DNA from: Haemaphysalis longicornis
Taxonomy: Eukaryota; Arthropoda; Arachnida; Ixodida; Ixodidae
Direction: 5' to 3'
DNA length: 64,000 nucleotides
NCBI GenBank assembly: GCA_013339765.2
Contig: JABSTR010001148.1
Coordinates: forward strand, 186,001-250,000
This document shows positions 31,385-41,810 of the stretch, piece by piece. The translations under genes were made by a program, and so were the position numbers. Each line of letters opens with the position of its first letter. Positions within the stretch are counted from its first letter, which is position 1. The notes under the pieces are model-generated. The model was not told the DNA's origin and made no database searches. It saw only the letters and a list, made by a program, of their open reading frames with translations.

Positions 31385-33390
31385 TTCCGACAATATATGA
31401 ATTTACTGAAGCAAGAAAACCCCACCCTACCTACACCTTCTTATTGATAGAGCTAACAGTGAGACGAAAAGTTGAAGAATTCAGGATTGTGCTGCAGAAC
31501 CGGAATTCGGCTCTAACTGACGGAGTAGAGTTTACGGCACAGGAAGCCAGCGACAATCTTACACGCATTGTCACGGAGTGTGCGGTAGAAGTCGGGGGCA
31601 CGATCGCTAGACAGGATAAGGGTAGACTTTCCCAGGAGTCGGCAAAACATGACAGGCTCCACCCCAGCTGACCGAATAGAGCTATTTTTAGAAGTTAATC
31701 CATAAGCGTAAGACAGCTGACATACGGAAGTAATATAAATGGAGAGGATCGAGCGTGCTGTAGAAGAACGGAGGCAGCCTGAAAGTAGAGAAGAGGCGTC
31801 TAAGCATTGGTTAAAATGAGACGTATGCACTTAGAGACAAGCAAGGCAATGTCGTCACAAATGGGGATAAAATAGTCACAGTAGCCGAGGGTTTCTATAG
31901 AGATTTGTACATCCACGATAATACCAAGCGAGGATGTAGCTCAGAGGAGGAACACATCCCAACAGTAATGACACACGTAAAGAAGGCTTTGAAAGAAAGC
32001 AAGGGGCAAATATCCTGGTGCTGATCAGATAACAGCAGACGGGACGGCGGGCAAATTATACTAGAAAAACTGGCAAACCTGTATACGCAATGCGTAATGA
32101 CCGCAAGTGCCCCGGAATCTTGGAAGAACGCGAACATCATCCTAATCCATAAGAAAGGTGACATGAAGGACTTGAAAAATTACAGGCCGATCTGTGAGTC
32201 GTGTACAAGGTACCTACCAAGGTAATCGCTAACAGAATTTCTGTCACCTTAGATTTCAGTCAACCCAATGAAAAAGCGGGGTTTCGTAAAGGGTTTCGCA
32301 GATGTAACATTGGACCGTATTCACACGATCAATCAGGCGATAGAGAAATGCCCCGAGTATACTCAACCCCTATATATAGCCTTCATAGATTATGAGAAAG
32401 CATTTGACTCGGTCGAAACCTCAGCAGTCATGCAGGCATTGCGGAATCAGGGTGTAGAAGAGCATTACGTCAGAATACTAGAGGGTATCTACAATGGGTC
32501 CGCAGCTACCATAGTCCTCCATAGGGAGGTCAGTAAAATACCTATAAGGAAGGGCGTCAGACAAAGCCTCTATCCAATGTTATTCACAGCATGTTCGCAA
32601 GAAGTATTGAGAACATTGGATTGGGGACAGGTGGAATACCTCAGGGGGAATACCTCAGTAACCTCAGATTTGCTGATGACGTTGCTTATCTAAGTAACTC
32701 GGGGGACTAATCGCAAAGCATGATTACCGCAAGCAGAGCAGAATCGTTGGCCTGAAAATCAATATGCAGAAAACTAAAGTAATGATCAATAACCTCGGGA
32801 GAGCATTTAAGATAGGTGGCAAGTCAGTGGAAGTAGTAAGTAAATATATCTACTTAGGCCAAGTAGTTACCCCGGATCAAACCCAGGAGGCAGATGTGAT
32901 AAGATTGGGGTGGAGTGCATTCGGCAGGCATTCTCAGATAATGATTGGCAGCCTACCATTGTACCTTAACAAGAAAGTGTATAACAGCTGTATCTTACCG
33001 GTACTCAGTACTACTACTCACCTACGGGGCAGAAACTTGGAGGCTCGCTAAAAGGGCTCAACTTAAATTTAGGACGACTCAGCGAACAATGGGTCAGAAA
33101 ACAAACGCGCGTTAAGGACATATTAGTAGATATTAAGAAATTAAGGGCGTGGGCAGGGCATATAATGCGAAGGCAAGATAACCGTTGGTCATTAAGGGCA
33201 ACAGAGTGGGGAAGGGAAGCGTGGCAGGGGACGGCAGAAAGTTAGGTGGGCAGATGAGGTCAAGCAGTTTGCGGGGATAAATTGGTCGCAGTTAGCACAA
33301 GACCGGGATAATTGGAGATCTATGGGAGAAGCCTTTTCCCTGCAGTCGGCGCACACAGATTGATGATGATAATGATGACATACACCTTGC
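31385..33390 (+). mobile_element. RTE-like LINE, 5'-truncated and degraded
   Basis: The order on the plus strand is: post-endonuclease linker (RKVEEFRIVLQNRNSALTDG, 31459; RIVTECAVEVGGTIARQDKG), ALRDKQGN-like and VTVAEGFYRDLY (about 31830-31910), then WKNANIILIHKKGDMKDLKN (about 32120), reverse transcriptase, C-terminal INWSQLAQDRDNWRSMGEAF and a stop near 33363, followed by a TGATGATGAT..TGATGA tail. TGATGA-type tails and a single ORF without RNase H fit the RTE clade. Multiple stops and frameshifts. Confidence 0.75.
32201..33051 (+). pseudogene. RTE-like reverse transcriptase remnant
   Basis: Readable blocks: TKVIANRISVTL (32215), GFVKGFADVTLDRIHTINQA, LYIAFIDYEKAFDSVETSAV (motif A with its Asp), IYNGSAATIVLHREVSKIPI and RKGVRQSLYP (where the usual QGD is lost), DWGQVEYL, FADDVAYLS-like residues only in a shifted frame (about 32675), then MQKTKVMINN and ILPVLSTTTHL. 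The catalytic ADD motif therefore survives only across a frameshift. The 141-codon open part is 32268-32693. Confidence 0.75.
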
Positions 33391-33399
33391 CTGGCTTCC

Positions 33400-33800
33400 A
33401 TATTTGCAGAGTGGAAGGGCTCTCAATTCTATTTGCCCGTGCATGTACTTGGCGCAGATATTATCATCCGTGCTAGGCAGAGCGGAGGGGGTCAGGCGAC
33501 CCACGTGTTTGGTTGTGGTTATCAGAGAACTCGAGTCGTGAAGGGCGTTTCTTAACCCATTTAGACGGCAACTAGGTCTCAGTTAGGGAGAGAAAATGCT
33601 CGTGGGGAAACAATAGGATAAGCTAGGTGAAGGATGGTGCAATGGAAGGCTGCTGGCCATTGTGGTAGAGTCAGTTGCCCAAAGCACACTGAAGCACTCG
33701 ACATCCTGCCGTCGGTTGGTAGGCCAGGCCCAGTGGGAACGGCCGTAACGCCGAAAAGACGGAGCTTGCAGTGAAGAGAAGTGGTCCGTGTGAAGCAGGA
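33400..33800. other. Spacer between two LINEs, unassigned
   Basis: About 400 bp between the RTE tail and the 5' break of the next LINE. Minus-strand open stretches here run on into the antisense of the LINE and have no motif. Nothing recognised. Confidence 0.4.
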
Positions 33801-33802
33801 GA

Positions 33803-35932
33803 ATGACCTGGTTCCTTGAAAGCAAAAAACTTTATCCACCTGAGATGAACGGTTTTCGCGAGAATAGAGCTGCCATCGACAACGTAATTTCACTGGTTTC
33901 GTCTCTAGAAGACGAATTACATAACGGATACATCCCCATTGCAGTATTCTTGGACATAAAATCGGCATTCGATTCCGTTTTCCATGATGCAATCCTAGCA
34001 TCTCTTGCTGCTCTTGGCTTCGGGGGAAAACTTTATGCGTGGATAACAAACTACCTACAGGGGCGAGAACTCTTCGTGTGCACTCCAGAAGGCTCAACGT
34101 CCTACTACGCTATACAAAAAGGAGTGCCTCAAGGGGCCGTTTTGAGCCCTCTCCTGTTCAACCTGACACTCATCCACCTAAAGCGAGTCCTCCCGCATGG
34201 CGTACATACCACACTCTATGCGGACGACATCTGCATTTGGAGTGCGGCGCGGTCACGTCGCACCACACAACAAAGACTGCAGAAAGCTCTTGCGAAAATA
34301 TCAGCATACCTTTCGCCAATAGGACTGCATTTATCCTCTGAGAAAAGTGTTTCGATGGCTTTTACTCGCAAGAACATGAAGCAATATCCATTAGTCCTCG
34401 GAGGCCGTACCCTGCAATATGTACGTACTCAAAGATTCCTCGGAATCTTAATAGACCGCAATATTTCGTGGGCTCCGGAGGTGAAAAGGCTCCGTACGAG
34501 AATATCTGCGATGTGAAAGATCGTCGGGTATCTTGCCGGTAGTCGACGGGGCAGTGACTGCCGTTCCATGATACTACTCTGTAAAGCCTATGTCGACGGC
34601 ATACTGCGCTACAGTCTCCCTGTCCTCCAAAATCTGTCACCAACAAGCAGGAAACAGCTAGACGCGGCAAGAAACAATTGCCTCCGTATCTGCCTCGGAC
34701 TTCCCAGAGGGTCGTCGTGCTTGGATACTGTCGCTGAAGCTGGCTGTCTGCCCTTGGACGTGATTAGGCTCCAAGAAACCGTGCGGATACACCTGCGACA
34801 TCGGATGCACGCCAAAACCAGTACAATAACCCGACTAATAGAAAATGGGAACTCAAGTTTCGGTCGAACATTGAAGTCGTTGCACCTTTCGATTCCCACC
34901 CAGGCACCAAATTCAATGCCGTCTCATTTCCCGCCCTGGACCCTATCGCCATTGCATATTAGATGCAACATCCCGGGAATCGACTCTAAAAAGAATATGA
35001 ATCAAAGCGGCTTGTTACAGTTGACACTCTGCCACATTTGCCGACTATACTCAGGCACAAAACAAATTTTTACAGACGGGTCGTGTACGCCTGGCCGCAG
35101 TTCCTCCGGGATCTTCATCTCGTCCACTGGACAGACGTTCTCTTATCGTCTCGAGCGGGCAACGTCATCTATGTCAGCCGAGCTTCACGCCATCAAGGAA
35201 GCCATCCGGTACATTCTCCGCCAACCGCTGGGGCAATGGACCATCTTCACAGATTCCAAGGCAGCCCTCCAAAGTCTACTGCGCAACGACTGCTTCAGCA
35301 TTCACGAACACGCCTCTCGTGAAATAACTTACTTGCACCACCAGGCCAAAGACACTGGGCACCAAGTGACATTTCAGTGGCTACCAGGCCACTGTGGTGT
35401 TCCAGGTAATGAAAAGGCAGATGAAGCAGCTCGCAGGGGCCTTCAAATGCATAATATGAGGAAGGTCTTCTTCACCAAACATGATACCTCAGCTATGACG
35501 AAGGCACTTGTTTTAATGGAGCGGAACCGTCTCTGGTCTCTTCCAGAGCACCACTATCCGTTCTTGCAATACATAGACCCCGAGCTGAGGATTAAGCTGG
35601 CAGAGCGACTTCCGCGCCGACTAGAAACTTTGTATCACCGATTACGACTCAATGCAGCGCTTACAAAAACTTACCTGTTTCGACTTGGCGCCACCTCGAA
35701 TCCTTACTGCGATAACTGCGGATCGCCAGAAACCGTGGAACACGTACTGTTAGAGTGCCCCGCTTACATGCTCGCAAGGTGCCGTTTGGAGCAGAAGATC
35801 GAACACCTACGCCCAGGACCAATCAGCCTACAAGTGCTCCTTGGCCCCTGGCACACTCCTTCAGCACAACGCAAAGCACTAAAGGCGTTGTTTGAATACC
35901 TGGACGAGATCGGCGTCACTGAACTGATTTAA
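33803..35932 (+). pseudogene. LINE reverse transcriptase, RNase H and C-terminal domain, one in-frame stop
   Basis: A single reading frame of about 709 codons is interrupted only by TGA at 34514-34516. Visible motifs: GFRENRAAIDNVI, motif A FLDIKSAFDSV, motif B GVPQGAVLSPLLFNL, motif C LYADDICIWS, then the thumb region FLGILIDRNISWAPEVKRL; RNase H with IFTDGSCTP, SAELHAIKEAIRYIL, IFTDSKAALQSL and WLPGHCGVPGNEKADEAA, all catalytic acidic residues present; C-terminal YCDNCGSPETVEHVLLECP. The endonuclease and the first reverse transcriptase blocks are missing because of 5' truncation, so it cannot mobilise itself. Single premature stop plus full motif set argues for recent insertion. Confidence 0.9.
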
Positions 35933-36140
35933 ACTACTGAGAACATGACGTTCGTCGAACTGTTCACACAAACTACATGATGCCCTTTTTTTTACTTCTT
36001 CTCTTCTCTTCCTTCTGCCCTGTATCTATAGGGCCTTTTCTACCCTCCCCTACCCATTCCCCCGCCGAGTAGCATGTCGGTGGTACGATTCCGGCAAAGC
36101 TCTCGGCTTTCTCCTCTAATAAATAGCTTTCTCTCTCTCG
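33803..36140 (+). mobile_element. LINE with RNase H, 5'-truncated, otherwise well preserved
   Basis: Begins inside reverse transcriptase and runs to a 3' UTR with GAGTAGCATG and TCTAATAAATAGC, ending in TTTCTCTCTCTCG (36126-36139). It is the reference copy for the fragment at 3240-4533. The coding part is almost intact, so this is one of the younger insertions in the window. Confidence 0.85.
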
Positions 36141-36176
36141 TACTTGAAGTTTGCTGAGTGCGTGAGATCCCCCTCT

Positions 36177-36262
36177 GCATCATCATCAGCATCATCATAA
36201 TCAGCAGCCCACTATAGGTCCACGGCAGGGCGAAGTCCATGCTTTGTCTCCAAATTTCCTTA
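36177..36262 (-). mobile_element. CATCATCATCAG-type repeat fragment
   Basis: CATCATCATCAGCATCATCATAATCAG, a stretch here described only by its repeat, is followed by CCCACTATAGGTCCACGGCA and GGGCGAAGTCCATGC. I remember this layout from a common arthropod short repeat whose minus strand ends in TGATGATG, usually attributed to RTE-mobilised sequences. Only about 85 bp remain. Confidence 0.5.
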
Positions 36263-36279
36263 TTTCGACCCTCCATCGA

Positions 36280-36324
36280 GTTGGCTTGGCTTGGCTTGGC
36301 TTGGCTTGGCATCGGCTTGGCTCT
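36280..36324 (+). repeat. (GGCTT)n microsatellite
   Basis: TTGGC/GGCTT pentamer repeated about seven times with one interruption (GCATCGGCTT). Confidence 0.9.
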
Positions 36325-36753
36325 TTTTTAGACCCGTCTCTCGGCTGGCCACTCTGTCACGGGGTAGTGCACCGACTGCCATTTCGCCTACTGACATGGC
36401 GAGCCCAAGTTCATTTTTATTTCTTTATTTGAGCGATGATATCTTCTACTCTAGTTTTTCCTCTGATCCGGGAAGCTCGTTAACGGTTTCTAAGTGTTAC
36501 TCCGATCATTATTCGTTCCACGGCCCGTTGAACCGACCTAAGTTTTCCTTTAAAGCTGTTTAGCGGCAAGTTGATCCGCTCCATATGTCATAAGTTTGTT
36601 TCCGAACTTCCGGCTGAAAGTTCTCCATGACTGGCAGGCCCGGACCGTTTCGTCAGCAGGCTTTCACATCTCTCCCAAAGAGGACCGCGCGCTGGAACCC
36701 GCGGCCAACGCCCCACGTGTACGAACCCAAAGGAAATGCTTTGCGCCCGGAAC

Positions 36754-36830
36754 GCGGTGATATAGCTCAAGCAGATAGACGCCGGTTCCGTAACGCGAGG
36801 GACCCGGGTTCGATTCCTACCACGGGAAGC
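36754..36830 (+). other. tRNA-like SINE head
   Basis: ATATAGCTCAAGCAGATAGA resembles an A box and GGGTTCGATTCC is a perfect B box 35 nt later. Flanking GC(C)GG..CCACGGGAAGC could pair as an acceptor-like stem. The body after it (TTTTAATTTCTTTC...) is not tRNA-like. More likely a tRNA-derived SINE head than a tRNA gene; no target duplication located. Confidence 0.5.
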
Positions 36831-38865
36831 GCCTTTTAATTTCTTTCTACTTGGCTGCCCCAAATTCCTGGGATCTCCCTAACCACATTCTTTTCTTGAT
36901 GCTTCGGGGTTTGTGTCGGCCTAAACAGCTCTGCAGTTGAAATGGCCCAAAGACATCCTGTAAGCGTGTTTAGACCGCGAAGCCATGGTGGATGACCCAC
37001 AACACGTTTGGCTGGGGCGCAGTACAAACCCGCGCAAAGAAGAAAACACAATCTGTTTGGTATACGTACGAATTGGTACACTTGTCAGTTAATTAGCTTA
37101 TCAAACTTGGAACGGCGACAATTCTACCGTAATCGGCAAACAAGGGGATGTCCATTCCACAGTGCACCACGGCTTTGTGATGTTGATGGTTTATAAGCTA
37201 ATTAGAACTATCACTTGCAGCTACCCGCGATCTGCGCTGAAATAAAACTTGTCACGCTTGTGTAGTCATCTGAGCAGTCCACTGTCACATAATTTGTTTC
37301 CAGAGTGTTTAGATAAAGCGAGAGCTGCAGCCGTTTTCAATAACCATGCTCCTCCGGTAGACGCACATGTACTGACAGCAAACGATTAGTTCCGGAGCTC
37401 TAATGTAGAAGTAATGAGTCATGATAAGAGTCGTTTTATCGGTCATTTGTTATTTAATTTCGTCTAGATAGTTTCCGTAAAACACGTGTTAGAGCCGTTT
37501 TCTGCGCCCGCAGGAAGCCCCCGTTTTGAAAGGCAGCGAGAATTTCGAATTTTTGACAATTCCACGGTGGAGTAATTGCATGGCAAGTGAACGAAATTCG
37601 GTGTATTGATGGAGCCGCCATCACGGCCCATCGCGTTAGGATTTCTTTCCCAAGACACAGGCTGAGAGGTACAGGGCATGAGCCATGAAAGTTGGCTTTG
37701 CCGAAAATCTTTGTGGTGTGCGTATGCCGGTCACGATTTCCTTTTCTTTCTTTCTCTGTTTTGTGCGCAGCAATTTGGCGGCCGATGCGGTGTTTGACGT
37801 CGGCGTCGTAACCGAGCCAACGAAGACCGTAAGAAAACGGCGGAGGAAAATGTGGCGGAAGTGTGAGGGGGAGGGAAGTATGTTGAGCTGGGGCCGAATT
37901 CTCTAAAACGACGGGGCGTCGCTTTGAAACGACGGGGTAGCGCCATGCAAATGCATGTGTTCTGGGGTCGGGGCCGTCGCTTTGGGGTGTTTTGCGAAGG
38001 GACTGAGCCGCAGAAAAGCAGTGTGGCAAGGGCGCGAAGCGACAAGCGAAACGGCTGGGGGCAGTGGGTGTCACTTCGTGCCCTTGCCACCCCGCGCAGT
38101 TCGACGAACATGCGCTCGAGACAGGCGTGCACGAGCGCTCGGCATATTCTTCGCATATTTAACTGCGGAGTCCGTGACACAAACGATTTGCTCTACAGCT
38201 TCGCTGTTAAAATTCACTTAGGTTTCTAGATTTCGCCGCAAGTGGAAACAGCGGCGCCACAAGTACATGTCGTGGATACTCCACCACCATTGCATTCCTC
38301 ATCCGTATGACGCATACGGCACGTATCCACACGGGGGAGTGACCACAAGTGGTCGTCAGGCCGTCTATTACAACATCAGGCACGAACCCAAAATGTGCAC
38401 ACATTGAAGAATAGGAGATATGGTGATTGCATACTCGCCATAGTCGCATAGCCGTATGCAACAGCTGGCGCCGGAAGGTCTATATGACCGTGCAGTGATC
38501 GCCCTTTTTTCTGCATCGATGACGCTGTGATTATGGCGAGTAGGTCTGGCAAACAGGAACGCCTTCATTTACGAATGTTCTGTTTGTTTTGCGAGCTTCG
38601 CATATGATGATGTACTCGCTTTCGCTAGACGAAACCGGCTTTTTGACAAAGCTCAGCCGAAGAGGAAGACGACGTTGCCATTCACACGTGCGGACACTTT
38701 TTTCTTCGTGTTTCTTACTTCCATTTTCATGAAATGGTGTTCGTTTTTACTTTTTTTTTAAATTTCTTTCTCTAATCTTCCTTACTTTTATTTCTCTAGT
38801 CATCTACTGCTTATCCATTCTAATATTTCAATATTTTTCTTTCCTACAAAAACTACATAATTTCT
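36831..38865. other. Unassigned DNA, CpG-rich in the middle
   Basis: 37450-38220 is GC-rich; an open minus-strand stretch 38074-37454 (206 codons) has no motif, is Pro/Arg/His-rich, and overlaps other open frames, as GC-rich DNA often does. 37250-37450 and 38220-38865 show nothing recognised. Confidence 0.4.
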
Positions 38866-38867
38866 TT

Positions 38868-38942
38868 CGGTAAGGCGCCCATTTCCTGGCAATCCCCCTG
38901 AGTGGGTACGCGCCATTTCACTGGAACCACCACCACCACTGA
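38868..38942 (+). repeat. Short repeat, pair with 39625-39690
   Basis: CGCCCATTTCCTGGCAATCC..GAGTGGGTACGCGCCATTTC and CACCACCACCAC here; at 39625 CTTGGCCAATACCCTTTAGT..GGGTATGCGTCATTTTTCGG and CACCACCATTACCAC. Same order and spacing; about 70 bp. Confidence 0.5.
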
Positions 38943-38976
38943 GGGTTAACCCTAAACGAAACCGCTGAAATATTAG

Positions 38977-39459
38977 CTAAAACAGCTTTGGCTTTACCGA
39001 TTGTAGAGGTTCTTCCCCCGTTTTCTTGGGTGTTGCTGGCAGGTTATCGCCAATACCTGTTGAATCAAGATGCCTCTGATCACGGTCTGAACACTTCTCC
39101 TGAACTTTGAACGTCTCAGGTTCCGCTGGAAAAGAAGTCTCTGCAATCTCGCTTGTGCGAAGTATGGCTGACCTCTTTTCGCTGTGGTGTGCCTCCACTT
39201 AATCGGTACCTATATCGGGCAAATCTGACAAGTAACCTCCCCGTTGTGCCACTTTTGCCAAGAAATTGAATCCGAAGAACATTTCTTCCTTTTTTGCCGC
39301 CGATTTTTTACCAACGGAGAAGGCTGCTGGAGATTCCCCTGCGAAGTCTTGGACTGCATTTGACTGTACCGGTGCTTTTGTCGTTTTGGGGGCACTAGGC
39401 TGGGCCGGTGCCATGGGAACGTGTGCAACGCCATCTACTTCTCATTGCGGAGACAGCTC
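38977..39459 (-). pseudogene. Candidate exon or ORF remnant of unknown family
   Basis: One minus-strand frame is open for about 160 codons apart from two stops (TGA near 39441 and TAA at 39199-39201). It is Lys/Glu/Ala-rich (FSVGKKSAAKKEEMFFGFNF, YLSDLPDIGTD, then AILRTSEIAETSFPAEPETF, ending KPKLF). A splice-acceptor-like TTTTTAACACTGCAG precedes it. Amino-acid texture is protein-like but I recognise no domain. It could be a decayed transposon ORF. Confidence 0.3.
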
Positions 39460-39699
39460 GTCTGCAGTGTTAAAAATATTCCGATTAAGCTGACATTTAC
39501 CTAGTTTTCCTACTCTTCCCTCTGTTGTTTTCTCGTGTTTTTCTCTCTCTCTTGAACTTAGACTAAATTCTTTCTTCTGCTCCGTTATTTTGCATCGTAT
39601 GATTGTTTATAATGGAAAAAGAACTCATCTTGGCCAATACCCTTTAGTGGGTATGCGTCATTTTTCGGGCCAACACCACCATTACCACAGAAGCCACTG

Positions 39700-40970
39700 C
39701 TTCTCTAGAACAAGGTACGTGAGTTCGCCTCCCGACCATTCGTCACGCTCCATCCCAGCTCCACAGGCCTCAGACCCAACGACAACGAGGTGAGCAACGG
39801 GCTCACAGATCCTACCGATCTCTGCACCACCGGAGGTGTCCGGGACTCGAACATGGAGTAGGAATTCGACGTCACCAGTGCCCCTCGTCCAGGAGGACAA
39901 CTACGTCACAGTGGACACGTAGTTTCTGGGGGTTCTGGTGAGGCCCGCGAACCCTCAACTCCTCAAAACAGCTGTTCACCACTATACCCGTTGGTGCGAA
40001 GGCAACGTGACTCATGGTGAAGGCTCGTCCATGCTGGGGATTTGTTTTTTCGACGAGAACGGACCATCCAGCACCAGGCTGCTGCCTGCTGCGCACGGCA
40101 ATTTAACTTCAAGGTCAACATTAGAAGAGGACGTCCCTGCGGAGGACTCTGTCCGCTTTATTACTGAATCCGGCATGGAATTTTACAGGCACCAGCGAGG
40201 TGGCATCGACCCCAACGAGACTGCTGAGATGTGCGCGACACCCGGCATCGTCCTCTCGGACAGTGTCAAGTACCCCGTCTTTCACGGAGCTCACGTCTTC
40301 GGCTACCTTCTCAAAATGCTGACCCGGAAGTATTTGCGGCAGAAAGAGTCTCAATTCTTCCAGCTGCTTGGCATTTTTCGTGTATCTACGACATGAAGTG
40401 CACCATGAACGACTGCCCGGCATCTCGAGAAGCCTGCAACATGTGGCTAATACCCTGTAGGTTGACAGATTCGGGAGCCAAGACAGTATGCGTATCGGGG
40501 TAGTCTTCTTCAGCATGCAGCAAGTGTATTTTTCGGGCATAATAGACAACACATATTTCGGGCAGGTATCCGACGTGGGTGGCTTCAATTTCAGGCTCCA
40601 CGGCAGCTCATATACACGGCACTGCACAATTGAGCAGCTTGGACTTGCCACCGGATACCGCCGAGGCTGGGCCCGACGCTGAGAACCTACACTTCCGAGA
40701 GAATCTAAGGAACACTGACCGCGATCGCAATGACTACATGTGTACCGTACTGGTAGCTTTTCTCGTTCTGGGCATCCCCACCAAAAATGCATGGCTTAGG
40801 CTGTGTACGTGCATGGCTATTGCTGCACACTCTGCATCTTCTGCTTCTAAAGTACGCAGCATAAGCCTCGAGCCGTTCCTTATTAATTTTTTTCTTTTCT
40901 TAGCGTCGTGCTTAGGTGCCATTATTTTTTCAGCAGTTTCTTTAGCACTTTATATTTATTGAGGTATTGT
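39700..40970. other. Overlapping open frames on both strands, no domain recognised
   Basis: The plus strand has 39938-40396 (152 codons) and a Ser/Pro/Gly-rich stretch 39746-39900 ending near GAG|GTGAGC, a donor-like site at 39790. The minus strand has 40792-40121 (223 codons, 12 or more Cys). Neither shows a known motif and at most one strand can be coding. The region may hold exons of the gene whose membrane-segment exon follows at 41045, but this is only positional. Confidence 0.3.
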
Positions 40971-41044
40971 GTAATATTTTTTGCAATTTTTTCCGCTTTG
41001 CGCGAGGTGTGCAATCCGGCATCTTTTATTTTCACCAAGCGAAA

Positions 41045-41205
41045 ATCGCTCGAAGGTTCTGCGCGAGGACTCGGAGGGTTACTCTGTGTCACAACCGGCT
41101 TTCTGGATAGCGACCTCCTCCTTGTTGCTCTTTGCGTGGATAGTAGCTTCACTTATCGTCATCATCATCATCAGCAGCAGCATCCCAAGTGGCACCAAAA
41201 CATTA
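41045..41205 (+). CDS. Candidate exon: type II membrane protein N-terminal part
   Basis: After a pyrimidine-rich stretch ending ..TTTTCACCAAG, one frame reads NRSKVLREDSEGYSVSQPAF, then a hydrophobic segment (WIATSSLLLFAWIVASLIVI and more Ile), then SSSIPSGT. A charged short cytoplasmic segment, one roughly 23-residue hydrophobic helix and a Ser/Pro-rich outside start is the layout of type II membrane proteins, for example M13 (neprilysin-like) metallopeptidases, which are numerous in ticks. No peptidase domain is present in the window. The AACGTT array starts within a few bases of the end of the segment. Confidence 0.4.
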
Positions 41206-41209
41206 GAAG

Positions 41210-41810
41210 AACGTAATTTTTTTGTTTGGTGTTAACGTTAGAGCAATGTTCTTAATGTCATTTTTTTAAATGTTTAACTAATGTTATCAAAAACGTTACA
41301 ATAATGTTTTGGAAAACATTATTTAAACGTCCACAAAACATTTTTACAGCACATTGTTAATGTTAGTGTTACATTTCCCTAACGTTGCAGCAAACAAGGT
41401 AATATCGTTCAAAAAACGTTAAAAACAATGTAAAACGTTGCATCACATTTCGCCAAACGTTATGCGAACAGTAAGAAAGCATTTCTGCAACACAAATACT
41501 TTTGAGTTACGTTTACCTAACGTTGCAGAAACACGCTGGAAAAACATTTTAAGAACAACTAAAAACGTTACGGTAACGTTTCGGCAAACATTATTGGAAC
41601 TGCGAGGAAGCATTTCGACAACATATGAATTATGTTGGATTTACATTTACCTAACGTTGCAGAAAACACGCTTGAAACGATCTTTTAACGTTGCAAAACC
41701 TTTCCAGAATGTGGACGAGGAACGTTACATTGACGTTTTGCCATACGTAAGGAATGTATATCGTTTAGCATTGTTACTGTTATCCTCGTATACCGGGTAC
41801 GATATATTTT
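41210..41810 (+). repeat. AACGTT-rich tandem array, about 136-bp period
   Basis: AACGTTGCAG occurs at 41381, 41519 and (as AACGTTGCAG) 41653, preceded each time by TTTCCCT/TTTACCT/TTTACCT, giving spacings of 138 and 134 bp. Between these, AACGTT, AACATT and AATGTT recur every 20-40 bp. The 124-codon open frame across it (41438-41812) follows from the repeat and is not taken as a gene. Confidence 0.7.

Noticed and set aside
33579..34097. 172-codon minus-strand frame
   Set aside because: Antisense of the LINE reverse transcriptase at 33803-34516, which has all catalytic motifs on the plus strand.
36754..36830. Functional tRNA gene
   Set aside because: Boxes are present but arms do not form a convincing cloverleaf and a SINE-like body follows.
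37454..38074. 206-codon minus-strand frame
   Set aside because: GC-rich DNA with several overlapping open frames on both strands and no domain; not supported as a gene.
40121..40792. 223-codon Cys-rich minus-strand frame as a secreted protein
   Set aside because: No signal peptide or Cys spacing pattern recognised, and plus-strand frames overlap it; left as undecided region.
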